A stretch of 64,000 bases of DNA from Dasypus novemcinctus (GCF_030445035.2 NC_080680.1:98771157-98835156), one strand, 5' to 3'; shown: positions 46,273-57,565, counted from the stretch's first letter. A program made the numbers and translations. The notes: generated from the letters alone by a model not told the origin.

Positions 46273-46752
46273 TATACATTACTTAAATTTATTGAAGTAT
46301 GTCACTCATACACAAACATGCATAAACAATAAGTGTATAGTAATAGTTGTGAACTTACAAAACAAACATATATAATATCATATAGGACTCTCATAACTCA
46401 CCCTACCACCAATACCTTACATTGTTGTTAAACATTTTTAACTAGCGATTAAAGAACATTGTCAAAATATTACTACTAACCAAAGTATTTTCCCCCAACC
46501 CACCCTATTATTATCTTTATATCATTTATATATGAACATAAACAATGTGTGTAGTAAAAGTTGTGAACTTAAAAGCAAACATGCATGAAATCATACAGGG
46601 GTCCCATGTATCAACCCTTCACCAACACGTTGCATTGTTATGAGAGGTTTGTTACAAATTATTAAAGAATACTGTCAAAATCTTACTACTAATCATAGTC
46701 CTTATCTTACATTTGGTGTATTTTCCCCAAACCCACCCTATTGTTATTTTTT

Positions 46753-47012
46753 TTAAGATTTATTTTATTCATTAATTCCGCCCCACTTCCCACTTGCTTA
46801 CTGTCTGCTCTCAGTGTCCGTTCGCTGTGCATTCTTCTGTGTCTGCTTGTCTCCCTTTGTTGCATCATCTTGCTGCGCCAGCTCTCCACGGGTGCAGGCT
46901 GTCAGCTCTCCGTGGGCATGTGGGCCAGCTTGCCTTCACAAGGGGGATGCAAACCCAGGGCCTCCCATATGGTAGACAGGAGCCCAATTGATTGAGTTAC
47001 ATCCACTTCCCT
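46753..47012 (-). mobile_element. tRNA-headed DAS-type SINE inserted in the L1 3' UTR
   Basis: Antisense copy whose head (minus strand) has gtaactcaatcaattggg and a box B region ggtttgcatcccc. The body has ctgacagcctgcacccg. Direct repeats ctattgttatttttt at 46,738-46,752 and 47,013-47,027 are perfect. Head and body match the older partner at 22,926-23,165, so this is a different subfamily from DAS-III. Confidence 0.82.
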
Positions 47013-47649
47013 CTATTGTTATTTTTTAAATATATTTTTTATGACAGAATTTGTAAACTTATAAAAAATCATGCACCTGGGCAGAATTCCCAAATAACAC
47101 CCCTCCACCAACACATCATACTGTGGTGTAACATCTGCTACAGACAAGATAATATCATCTGATTGTTTCCATATCTGTAGTGTACATTTGGCTCATATCC
47201 TCCATACTGCCCCCCTATCAAAACAGTACATCCCTGGCACAGATGCAAGAATATTATATTACTACTGCTAACCACAGTCCATAGGTCACTCCAGAAGTAT
47301 TTTCCCATGCTTCTTCACGTTCTCACCACCCTGTAGTTGTAATGTACATTTTTCTCTAGCTCACAAAGGACACTCTTGCATCTGTACCACAATTCTTATC
47401 CATCTCCTGGTTCACTGTGCTATTCATTTCCTAGACTATTCTCCAGCACCCTGTCAATTGGTATTTACATACCCAGACCACCATTTTCAGCCACATCCCC
47501 AATTATAAAATAGCTGTTACTCACTATTTGTTACCATCCACTCTATACAGTCCCATCCTTCTACAGTAAATCCAAGTAAAACTTCTACATACATAAAACA
47601 TCAGTAGCTCATCTCAGTTTACCCTTATCTCCTTTACGAATCCACCACC

Positions 47650-48335
47650 TACCATCAGGTCTTGAAGATATTTTCCTGCAATTTCTTCTAGAAACTTTAT
47701 GGTTCTTGCTTTTATTTTTAGGTTTTGAACCATTTTGAGTTAATTTTTGGATAAGGTGTGAGATAGGGGTCCTCTTTCCTTCTTTGGCTGTGGATATCCA
47801 GTTCTTTTGGTACCATTTATTGAATGGACTGTTCTGCCCAATCTGTGAGGGTTTGACAGACTAGTCAAAAATCACTTGACCATACATGTGAGGGTCTGTT
47901 TCTGAACCATCAGTTTGGTTCCAATGGTCTATGTGTCTGTCTTTATGCCAGTTCCATGCTGTTTTTTTACCACTATAGCTATGTAATATGACTTAAGGTC
48001 TGGAGATGAGGGTATGCTTTTCCTTTTTAAGATGTTTCCAGCTATTCAGGGCCCCTCATCCTTTCAAATAAATTTGATAATCATGTCTTCAATTTTTTTT
48101 TTAATGCTTGTGGATTTTTTTAATCAGGATTGCATTGAATTTGTATATCAATTTAAGTAGAATTGACATCTTAATGATATTTAGTCTTCCAATCCGTGAG
48201 CATGGATTATTCTTCCAGCTATTTAGTCCTTTTTTTTTTATTTCTTTTAACACTGAGTTACAGTTTCCTGAACACACGTGCTTTACATCATTGGTTAGGT
48301 TTATTCCTGACTATTTGAGTTTTATCTGTCATACT
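47650..48335 (-). pseudogene. L1 ORF2 C-terminal remnant
   Basis: The minus strand contains the ordered L1 ORF2 text after the RT domain: cacggattggaagactaaat, tagaccattggaacc, ttcaataaatggtacc, ctggatatccacagcc and aaaattaactcaaaatgg. Many frame breaks are present. The text stops at gcaggaaaatatcttcaaga, well short of the normal ORF2 end. Confidence 0.75.
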
Positions 48336-48429
48336 TTATTTACACCATTCTTTTGACACTTCTAGTTACATTTTTTATATAATCTTTATTTCTAGACTCT
48401 CTTCTGGGCCTCTCTCTCCTGTCTTTTCT

Positions 48430-49420
48430 TACAGGCTCTAGTATACCCTTTAGCATATCCTAAAAATCTGGTCTCTTACTTAGAAATTCTCCCAGTTTTT
48501 GTTTATCTGTGAATATTCTAATCTCACCCTCATTTTTGAATAACAATCTTGCCGAATATAAGATTCTTGGCTGGAAGTTTTTCTCTTGTAGTATCTTAAA
48601 TATATCATACCACTGTCTTCTTGCCTCCATGGTTTCTGATGAGAAATCAGCACTTAATCTTATTGGGTATCCCTTATATGTTATTCATTGCTTTTCTCTT
48701 GCTGTTCTTAGAATTCTCTCTTTGTCTTTGGCATTTGACATTCTGACGAATATGTGTCTCAGAGTTGGTCTATTCAGATTTGTTTGGATGGGAATATGTC
48801 GTGCTTCTTGAAGGATATCTATATCCTTCAACAGGGTTGGGAAATTTTCTACCATTATTTCTTCAAATATTCCTTCTTACCCTTTTCCCTTCTCTTCTCC
48901 TTCTAGGATACTGATGACATGTATAGTTGTACATCTTTTGCTGTCATTTAGTTCCCTGAGATCTTGTTCAATTTTTTCCATTCTTTTCTTCATCTGTTTT
49001 TTTGTATGTTCACTTTCAGAGGCCATTTCTTCAAGCTCACCAACCCTTTCTTCTTCCTCTTCAATTATGCTATTATATGATTCCAATATTTTTTTAAAAA
49101 TTTTATTTATTATGCCTTTCATTCCCAAAAGATCTGCTATTTTTCTATGTATGCTCTCAAATTCTTCTTTTGTGTTTACCCAATGTATTCTTAATACCCT
49201 TAATCTCTTTAGCCATCTCATTGACTTTATTAAGGAGATTTGTTTGAACATCTATGATTAGTTGTCTCAACTCCTTTATGTCATCTAGAGACTTATCTTG
49301 TTCCTTTAATTGGGCCATAGCTTCCTGTTTCTTGGTGTGGATTGTAATTTTTTGTTGGTGTCTTGGCACCTGGCTTACTAGAGTATTTATTCTGGGTACA
49401 GTTTTTTTCTTTAGTTTAGG
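48430..49420 (-). pseudogene. Decayed L1 ORF1 (RNA-binding chaperone) remnant
   Basis: On the minus strand a Lys/Glu-rich coiled coil appears in two overlapping frames (49,369-49,157 and 49,251-48,877), so a frameshift lies near 49,190. It includes EEFESIHRKIADLLG and EEEEERVGELEEMASE. Further on, after an unread join, comes the RRM and C-terminal domain text: RHIFVRMSNAKDKERILRTA, then YKGYPIRLSADFSSETMEAR and ILQEKNFQPRILYSARLLF. Two in-frame stops interrupt it, one before ITYKGYP and one after KRPDF. The family binds L1 RNA in the L1 ribonucleoprotein. Confidence 0.85.
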
Positions 49421-49499
49421 ACTTCCTGTCCTTTCTCCCTTGCTGGTTGTGCAGTAGGAACCAAGGATGTAGTAGATGCTATAAGCTGTGGAGGCTCAA

Positions 49500-50745
49500 G
49501 CTGCCCTCATTGCCTCAGGGGCAGTGAAGCATCTCCCTGCTTTCTCTTTTGCCAGGGGTAGAGACAGAGTCACAGCTGTTTGGAATAACCAGAGTAGCAT
49601 AGGCCTAGACTGTAGTTGCCTAGAGAGACTGATGAAGCTTCATACCCCTTTCTCCCCTGCCCTGGGCGGGGATAGAGCTACAGGTGTGGGCAGCAATCTA
49701 TGCAGTATGGGTCCAAGGTGACCACAGTTGCCCTTGTAGACTTCTGATTATTCAGTCTGTGTCAGCCAAAGGTACCTGAAGTTACCTGGATAGGCTGCTG
49801 CAGGGCCCGCCGGCCTCCTTCCTGCCAGAGTTGGGGCTGAAGCCTTGCCTATGGCTGCAGGCCAATCTGGGTAAAAGAAACCAGTGCCTACCATCACTGT
49901 GACTTGCAGTCAGCCAGGCTTCCCCTCATGCTGGGAGCAGAGTCAAAATGGTAGCCACCAGCCTCCTTCCAACTTGGACAGATTCACACCCTAGCTGTTG
50001 CTAGAGTTTTACCTTAGCCAGCCGAGTCTACTAATCAGTAGCCAAAATGGTGGCCAATCGTCTCCTCTTCCCGTGTTTTTTGGAAATGGAGCTTCCAATT
50101 CCAGCCACAGAATAGCTTCTGAGGTGGCTTGCACTGGCAAAGTGGGATAATCACCGGCCTCTGCGGCTTGGCAGGTAATGTCCTGGAGAGGCTGGCACAG
50201 GTCCCCCCAGCTTCCTCTCTGCCAGAGGTGGAGCTGGGGCTTAGGCTAGAGCTGCAATCTGATCTGGATGGAAAGAAGCCAGTCCCCACCAGCCCTGTGA
50301 TTTTCAGTCTGCCCTACTTCCCCTTGTGCCAGGCATGGTGGTAAGACAGCAGCTACCAGCCTCCTTCTGATGTGGACAGGTTCGAATGTTAGCTGTTCTT
50401 AGGATTATACTTTAGCCCACTGAATTTACTCATCACTAGCTGAAATATGTGCCTAACCATCTCTTCCTCCCCTGCTTTTGGGAAGTGGGGCTTTCAATTC
50501 TAGCTGTGGAACAGCTCCCGAGGCACCTTGTACCTCCAGTGCAGGATGGGCACAGGCCTCTGTGGCATGGAGCACTCTACTTACAAATCTTCTTTGCAGA
50601 TGGACAGTCTCCTTCCATTCCTTCAACAATGTTGCAGGATGCTCTTCTTGACTCCCGAAGCCCCCAGACAGATGCTTCAACTAGCTCCAGAGAGATCTGA
50701 GTGTTTGCTAATTGCCCTGTAGCAGGAGCTGACTCTGGGAGCTCC
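49500..50745 (-). repeat. Tandem repeats forming the L1 5' UTR
   Basis: Two diverged copies of a unit of about 398 bp: accagcctccttcc at 49,957 matches accagcctccttct at 50,355, and the flanking words (tggggcttt/tggagcttcc caattc...agc; gcctctg.gg) align throughout. A smaller tandem of about 113 bp lies at about 49,530-49,750 (catctccctgctttctc / cataccccttt-ctcc). GC-rich, no frame. Confidence 0.75.
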
Positions 50746-50750
50746 TTACA

Positions 50751-50765
50751 CTGCCACCATCTTGG
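50751..50765 (-). promoter_or_regulatory. YY1-like site at the L1 5' terminus
   Basis: The minus strand reads CCAAGATGGTGGCAG, matching the YY1 core AAGATGG(C/T)GGC. Human L1 5' UTRs carry a YY1 site at the same position close to the first base. Seen here as a motif only. Confidence 0.6.
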
Positions 50766-50894
50766 TGGTTTCTTTCCTATATTTTAATAGTAATGAATAC
50801 TTTTTCTAAACTACATCTTTGCTATCCAACATAAAGAAAAGGATAAATTTCTCCTGCAGGGAGCCTGTCCTCACCTTAAGAATCCCTCATTTAG

Positions 50895-51760
50895 AAGTGC
50901 TTGTTCAACAAACATTTCTTAAGAGCTTACATATGCCAGGCATGGAGGAAAGGACAGTATACCAAACAGACAAGGTTAAAACCTAACTTTCTAGTGAGAT
51001 GATTTATAACAACTTGTAAGTAAATAGATTTGGTAAAAGATATAAAGTTTATGATAAATGCCAAAGGGAAAATCACGTGATGGGGTCAAGAGGCCACTGT
51101 AGCCAGGATGGTTGGAGTGGATGTCTCAGAGGAGGTCACATTTGAAGTTGAAGCTGAAGACAAGAGCAAGGGAAAGAGGATTCCAGGCCAAAGGAGCAGC
51201 AAAGGCAAAGGTGAAGAGGTAGGGAAGGGCTTGATGAGTTTGAGGAATGAAAAGGAGGCCAGTGGGGCTAACCACTATGGTCAAAGAGGAAAGGACGCAG
51301 CTTGAGGGCAGAGAGGCAGCTGGCACCGCATCCTGCTGGGCTCTGAAGCCAGATTTAAGAGTCTTGAGTGCATGCTAATAGAATTAAGAAGCCAGCATAG
51401 ACTTTTACACTGGGGGTGGGGGTGGAAGTGGGGTGAGGGAGGGGAAGGGTGGTACCTCAAAATGTTTTTGTTGTTTTTTTCATCTCTGCAGCTGCTGAGT
51501 GCATTGGAAGGGGGCACAAGAGGAAGCAAAGAAATCAGAGGCAGGTTCTCAGCCAGAATCTAAGCAAGAGATGATGGGGTGCCACTAGACAGAAAGAGAG
51601 GACTCTTCTGGAGAAATAGTATGGAACCAGAACTGAAAAGACTTTCAGACAGACTTGACTGTGGAGTAAGAAAGAGAGGAATCAAGGCTGACTCTTGGAT
51701 TTGGAGCTTAAGGCCTTGGGTGGATGGCAGTGCAACTTACTGGGATAATGAGAAGGCCTC
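50895..51760 (-). repeat. L2 fragment, antisense
   Basis: Starts gttcaacaaacatttcttaaga...atgccaggcatgg (inverted L2 tail). It continues through gaggtcacatttgaag, gaggattccaggcc, ccagatttaagagtc and gaggaatcaaggctgactc. ORFs within it are not genes. Confidence 0.7.
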
Positions 51761-53576
51761 CTTTGTCATTCTCTTCCCTCCTCCAAGCCCACCAGCAGGG
51801 GGAAAGAAGGTCATGTTCTATAAAACAAGGTGACCTCCATAGCCTGAGATGATATGTCTAATTTTGATTAAATATGATACAATCCAGCATTCTACTTATT
51901 CCCAAGATTGTCCTCAGGCAAAATTGTAAAGGCACTGAAAATGTCTGCAGCAACAGTTGTCTTTCCCCTCCATCCCCTTCACCCCTCTATGGAGACTTCC
52001 CCCTTCCAGACTGGACTCTCAGGTCCTTCTCCTATCCCGATCCACTCTCAGGAAAGAATCTTCCTGGCATTTTGATGGAAGCATGAGTAACAAAACCTGG
52101 GCCCCTCTCCTCTCCCTGAAGAACAAATGGATCTGTCACTTTTTAAAGAAATATCAAGAATTAAGAGACTGCAGAGAGAAGTGGAATACTGGAATAGGAG
52201 AGAGAGCAAGGTGGCCCCACTTCATCTATTCTACCTGCACCAGTCCTGGATTTCATAAGGTGAGTATGTCAGCGTGCAGAGGGCCCTGGGGAGTACCTGT
52301 TTCTAGCACCTCACCTGACAGATGAGGAAGCTGAGACCCAGAGCAGGAAAACCAGTGAGGGACACAGGTGAGATCCGAGCTTGTGTGGAAACAACACACA
52401 GCCTGGAGTGAGTGTTCTTCCCACTCCCAGTGCTGCCAATTACTGGTTGCGTGATTGTGACCAAGATACTTAAGTCTTAAAGCATTCATTTTCTCGTATG
52501 GAAAATAGAATAGAAAAAACAGTTTTCTCACAGCTTCCTGGTGATGTTATAAAGATCACATTGAGCAAGGCATGTTATGTGCTTAGAGCAGTGTCTAACA
52601 TTAAACAAAGAGCAGTCACTCTTATTGTCCTCATTATTTTTGCCACAATTGTGGACACCAACCCTCCAAATCATCAGGCTCTAGTCTGGTCCCACCTCCC
52701 CCCAGGAGGGCTAATGCCCCAGCCCAGCTAATATCTTCTTCTCGAACACCCTTGGTTCCCATGGTCCTAAATAGCACACATATAAACAGTTGTTAGATAA
52801 AAGGGTTGAATTGGCTGGGACAGCAGAAGCAAGCAGGTTGCAGAGAGAATCCCAGGTCCACATCTGGGACCTGAGCAGGTCGCAGCAGGTCCTTTCATCC
52901 TGTGTTCCTAGAGCCCAGGTAGCGGAGAGGCGAGAAGCCAGTGGACACATCGCTGGCACCTGCTCCGCTTGCATACCAAAGCATCTCTGTTTCTCCTTGG
53001 TTCATGCTATAGGGCTCCATGTGAGAGAGTATTCCAGGAAAGGGGCTCTAGCTATTACAAAGTTTGAAAAACCAAGGCATTCTCTGATCTTTAAGGTTGA
53101 CTTCTACTCAAAAAATCTACAGACTATTATTTCATGGACTCATTACTTAAACATTCATTTATTTATCCTATCTTCCTCATAACAACTGATTTATGAGCAA
53201 GAGAAAAATAAACAACCAACAGAACACAAGTCTCCTGACTCCCAGTCCATTACTCATTCCAACACATTACTACAGATTTCAGACTGAGGAAGAGAGAAGG
53301 GAGGTGCAATTCCTTTCACCCCAGTACTAGACTGTCTGGACCTTGACAGTCTTTACCACTTTTTCCATTCTGCATCTTGGGATGGATTCTAAATCTGTAC
53401 TCTAGGAATTAGGGCAGGGCAGGCAGTAGTCAGATACCGAGAGGCCAAGTGGGGGATGTCTCTTGTCCTTTGCCACCCATAGTGCAGAATGATCCACAAA
53501 TAGTTAGTTACCCCAAATCCTGCTGGCCATTCAGTCCTTCATTCTTTGCAGAGGAACAAGCTCAAAAGGCTATGTC
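51761..53576. other. Intergenic, mostly unique
   Basis: A CTCF-like word is at 51,788-51,802 and MIR-like pieces lie at about 52,300-52,370 and 52,425-52,620. Nothing else is recognised. Confidence 0.45.
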
Positions 53577-53964
53577 GGGCGGCGGACTTGGCCCAGTAAT
53601 TAGGGCCAAGTCTACCACATGGGAGATCTGCAGTTCAAACCCCGGGCCTCCTTGACCCGTGTGGAGCTGGTCCATGCACAATGCTGATGCGCGCAAGGAG
53701 TGCCCTGCCACGCAGGGGTGTCCCCCGCGTAGGGGAGCCCCACGCGCAAGGAGTGCGCCCCATAAGGAGAGCCGCCCAGCGCGAAAGAAAGTGCAGCCTG
53801 CCCAGGAATGGAGCCGCACACATGGAGAAATGACACAACAAGATGACGCAACAAAATAGAAACACAGATCCCCGTGCCGCTGACAACAACAGAAGCGGAC
53901 AAAGAAGACGCAGCAAATAGACACAGAGAACAGACAACTGGGGTGGGGGGGAAGGGGAGAGAAA

Positions 53965-54003
<39 letters not shown>

Positions 54004-54039
54004 ATATATAAATAAATAAATAAATAAAATCTTTTTTAA
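53577..54039 (+). mobile_element. DAS-III SINE, full length, expanded (AAAT)n tail, 13-bp TSD
   Basis: The best preserved copy in the window. The head is ggcggacttggcccagtaat with box B ggttcaaacc-type sequence, and the body is intact. The AAAT-repeat tail (53,960-54,029) has grown into a microsatellite of about 70 bp. Direct repeats aaaaggctatgtc at 53,564-53,576 and 54,040-54,052 are perfect. Confidence 0.92.
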
Positions 54040-54052
54040 AAAAGGCTATGTC

Positions 54053-55600
54053 AACATCAAAGGGTTTGGGGCCAAACTGGAGAATGAAAGTGTTTCTGTG
54101 CCTCTGGGAATGAGCAGAATGGATATGGAGGGGAAAAGGGACCTCTGAGATTCAAACATTGCCTACTTCCCCGTGTTTGCTTTCTTGTTCCTCAATCAGA
54201 GCCCCATTCTCAGACCACCAGATGTTAGGTCTCAGCAAGAGGGACTATTTTTCTTTTCAAACTTATATTTAGGAAATAAATAAAAACTACCCAGCAGAGA
54301 TGAGTGGTTTCCAAAGGGTTTCATTTCCTTTCTGAGTCAGGTCCAGCTTCAGGGGCTCTGGCTTTCAAATCCCGCAGCTGTGATGTTCCCTGAGCCCTCA
54401 GAGGTCCTCTGGTGTTGCCCCCTCTATTTTAAGAGCCCCCCAAATTAAGCTGAGTGACTAAAGATAAGTTTTTGGTACTTTCCAAAATTAAACTATTTCC
54501 TTTGGTAAATTTCCACCAAATGAGCTCATTAATCTGAAAACAGGATGTGGCACATGAAGAGAGTGAGGTCAGGTTGCCTGTTCTTTTCACTTACACGGCT
54601 TGGGCCAGGGAGGAAAGAGTGGGGGGAGAGAGGGTTTTAGGAACCAGAGAATACTCTTTTAGGCCCCCAAATCCTCAAAAAACTTCAGTTCAAAGGCTGG
54701 ACTGAGAGTCAATGAACTTTTAAATCATAGAATCAAATAACTCTTCTTTTCCCCTAGAATTGAAAAGCCTCTCAGAAGTCACCTTCTGCTCAACCTTGCA
54801 CAGATTGCAGGAATTCCCTTGTGGAGGCCCCTGAGACCGTCTGCTCTTCCACATGCAGGGACCTCTATTTTCCAGGTGGAAAATAGACACTTTCCCCTTA
54901 AGCAGCATAGCCACCCATTTCATCCATGGATACCTCTGACTGTCTTGCAGCATCTGCCATCCATCAGAAGCTGGAAGGCAGTAGCTTCACCTAAGGGGCT
55001 GGGGTGGTGGGGGAGGCATAAAACCAACCCAAGTTGAAAAACAAAAGAGAAGAGACTTCTCTTCTCTTAGAATCCAGTTGGGATTTAAAAAAAAAGGATC
55101 CCTAATATATAAAGAAAATGTAATGCGGACATCTGCATACTTAAAGCAATACAAATCGAAATGAATAAAGCATGTGGTCTTGCTTCCCACTCAGCTAGCA
55201 GCCCTGCAAGGTATTCAAGTCCTGATGGAGAAGGAACCTTCGGCAAATTTGCATTTTGTAAAAATAGAAGTTGTTGGCAGCTTTCAAACAAAAAAACCTA
55301 CCCTAACGCTGAGTTCCAGAAAATTTTTGATAAATATATTACAGATTCATGGGGAATAAGTGGCCCTCAGTGTCTGTGTTTGGACGAACACAGGAACAGT
55401 TTCTCAAAATATCCAGTTTTATCAAAGCACAGAGACTTCTGAATCCCTTTGCATCTCTATTGATCGCTCCAACCTAGTAAGCTTGGACGATCCTGACACC
55501 GTGCTAGGCTCTTGGCAGGAATCCAGGAGGGATAAGAGTGGGCTTTTGTTACTTATTCTATTTTCAAGCGGGATCCAATTTAGGGCACAAGGGTTCAAAT
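54053..55600. other. Intergenic flank upstream of the CpG island
   Basis: No repeat or exon recognised. An apparent 271-codon ORF starting at 55,360 runs into the CpG island and is a composition artefact. Confidence 0.45.
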
Positions 55601-55639
55601 TCCAGGTCTGTATCCAGCGGGTAACAGTGCCTCAGTTTC

Positions 55640-56265
55640 CCCGTGAGGGCGCGCTGGCCCCGCCCCCGCGGCAGCCTCGGGGCCGGCTGGGTCAGCTGGG
55701 ATGGGCCGGCCTTCCCGGGCTTCCGCCGCCGGGACCGCGGCCCCGCGCCCTGCCGGAAGCGCGGGCAGCAGCCGGGAGGCGCGGCGCCGAGGTTGGTTGC
55801 ATCGCGCCCCCGCCCCTCCCTGCCCGTCGCCGCCGCCCGCGCCGCTCGCTCGGGCGGGGCCTCCCCGAGTCGGGGCCTCCCCAGGTCCCGGCCTCCCCGC
55901 GGGCCCTGGGATCTGGGGCTGCAGAGGCCGACCCGCACTCCCCAGCCCCCGCCTTTCCTGAGCGCGTCCTGGGCAGCCCTGGGCTTCGTGGGTCGCTCGT
56001 CCAGCGCGCGGCTCAGCGCCCGAGCGGGCCACAGCCAGGGATTTGGCGGTGGCCGGGGTGCAGGAGCTGTGCTTGGGGGCGGCGGGCAGGCAGGTATCCC
56101 GCCATCGCAGAGGAGTCTGGCGTCGAGGGGCCCTGCTGGCGACCGAAAGGCCGCGGTGGGATTCGTAGAGCCTAGTGCCATCGCGGGGCGCCCCCGCGGG
56201 CTTCCCAGGAGAAGTGGGGTCTGGTCCAGGCGCGCCCGGTTGAATGGCTGGGAGGTACAGGGGGT
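55640..56265 (+). promoter_or_regulatory. TRAF1: CpG island, probable distal TRAF1 promoter
   Basis: An abrupt change to very GC-rich, CpG-dense sequence in an otherwise CpG-poor window. GC-box (Sp1-like) words are ccccgcccccgcgg near 55,658 and gggcggggcc near 55,852; I see no TATA box. It lies 2.6-3.2 kb upstream of the TRAF1 start-codon exon on the coding strand. Possible splice donors are CAG|GTATCC near 56,092 and GAG|GTACAG near 56,253, so a non-coding first exon could start here. A bidirectional or separate non-coding transcript is an alternative. Confidence 0.65.
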
Positions 56266-56589
56266 GTAGACCCCGCGGGAGGAGCTACAGGGTTAGGCCC
56301 TACAGATGTTCCAGGTGAAAGATAAAGGGACCTAGGAGATGGATGAGAGGCAGGGAAACCCGGGAAAGGAAAGGATTCTGGAAGGAGGGGCCCAGAGGCC
56401 TGTCAGCACCGGCCAGAGGGCAGGATGGGGAGAAGCTGCGACAGGCCCAGGCACTTGGCGGCCATGTAAACTTGGGGAGATGGTTCTGAAACCCAGGCGC
56501 CTGTATAGACAATCTTTTCTGGTTCTACTGTTACGTGAGGTGAGAGAGTAGATGCAGGAGAGGAATTTGAGGTGAGGATGCAGAGTTTT

Positions 56590-56830
56590 AAAGATAGACA
56601 ATAGCATCACTGTGTGGTTAAAGCACAGGCCCTGGGTTCAGGAGCCTCCAATCACTACCGTGAGATTTTGGGCAAGTCATCTAACCTCTCTGTGCCTCAG
56701 TTCCCTCATCTGTAAAACGGGGGTGATGATAATAATACCTGCCACATGGGGTTCATGTGAGGATTAGATGACGTGGTGCCAGTAAAAGGACTTAACACGG
56801 CACAGTACCTGAGTACAGCACTACACAGGT
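56590..56830 (+). repeat. MIR element
   Basis: Near full-length MIR: aagcacaggccctgggttca, gattttgggcaagtcatcta, cctctctgtgcctcagttcc, aataatacctgccacatggg, ggattagatgacgtggtgcc. Confidence 0.85.
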
Positions 56831-57399
56831 GTAACTGTTATTTTTCATTTTTATTGTTAAAGTGGCCTGGGCATACCTTGATGCTGATGGGAGGGAGCTG
56901 GTAGAGAATGAGGCATTGAAGAATGAGGCTCAGAACTTGGATGGGGAGCTGTCTTGGGTCCCTCTTCCATTCCAAGCAGGGGAAAGAGGGACTGGTGAGG
57001 ATGCAAGGGAAGTTTGCAGGGTTGGTATGTACAGTAAAGGGAGTACCCTTCTGATAGTTTTTATTTTCTCTCAAGTAGCACTGAGGAGGGTGCTGAGAAA
57101 GCTGGGACAGGGCTGTTCCCTGGTGAGGGTCCAGAGTTACACAACAGAAAAGGGTGCTTTGCCCCCCCCCCTCCTTCGTCAGCAGCTCCTGGCTGCCCAG
57201 GTATTGCTCCAGGGAAGGTGGGCAGTTGAATCTGTCCAGGGTCAGTGGGCAGTACCTCACCCATGTTGCCCACCTGTGAGGCTCAAGCAAAGTTGATGAA
57301 TGGGAAAACACTATATAAATATAATTTAGCATTTTAATTATTTTCCCTGATTTTGTAGAGCTGGGAGAACCATAGCCATCATCTGAGTACAATATCAGA

Positions 57400-57565
57400 A
57401 CTTGCTGAGTGCTTTGCTTGGGTCAGTCAGGTGCATTAGGTATTATTATCCCCATTCTACAGGTGTAGAAACTGAGGTTCAGAGAAATTAAAGACTTTGT
57501 TCCAGAGCCCACAGCTAGCAAGTAGTGGACTCCTGATCTGAACCCAAATCTGTCTGACCTGGGCC
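57400..57565 (+). repeat. MIR element
   Basis: Contains tattattatccccattctac, gaaactgaggttcagagaaa and cccacagctagcaagtagtgg in MIR order. Further MIR-like text follows at about 57,600-57,850. These lie between the CpG island and the TRAF1 start exon. Confidence 0.75.

Larger units (their letters stand above)
46273..50772 (-). mobile_element. HAL1-like L1 element: 5' UTR, ORF1, ORF2 scrap, 3' UTR
   Basis: Read on the minus strand: a 5' terminus near 50,772 with a YY1-like site; about 1.3 kb of tandemly repeated GC-rich 5' UTR (to about 49,430); ORF1 with coiled coil and RRM/CTD text (about 49,420-48,430); then, after only about 50-100 bp, text of the ORF2 C-terminal region (about 48,330-47,650); then a 3' UTR (to about 46,273) interrupted by a SINE at 46,753-47,012. 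The endonuclease and reverse transcriptase regions are absent. The arrangement is like HAL1 or an internally deleted L1. Stops and a frameshift show it is inactive. Confidence 0.75.

Noticed and set aside
55360-56269. Long ORFs (271, 205, 208 and 145 codons) on both strands
   Set aside because: Stop-poor because of the CpG island composition; Pro/Ala/Arg/Gly-rich with no family motif and no splice-supported continuation.
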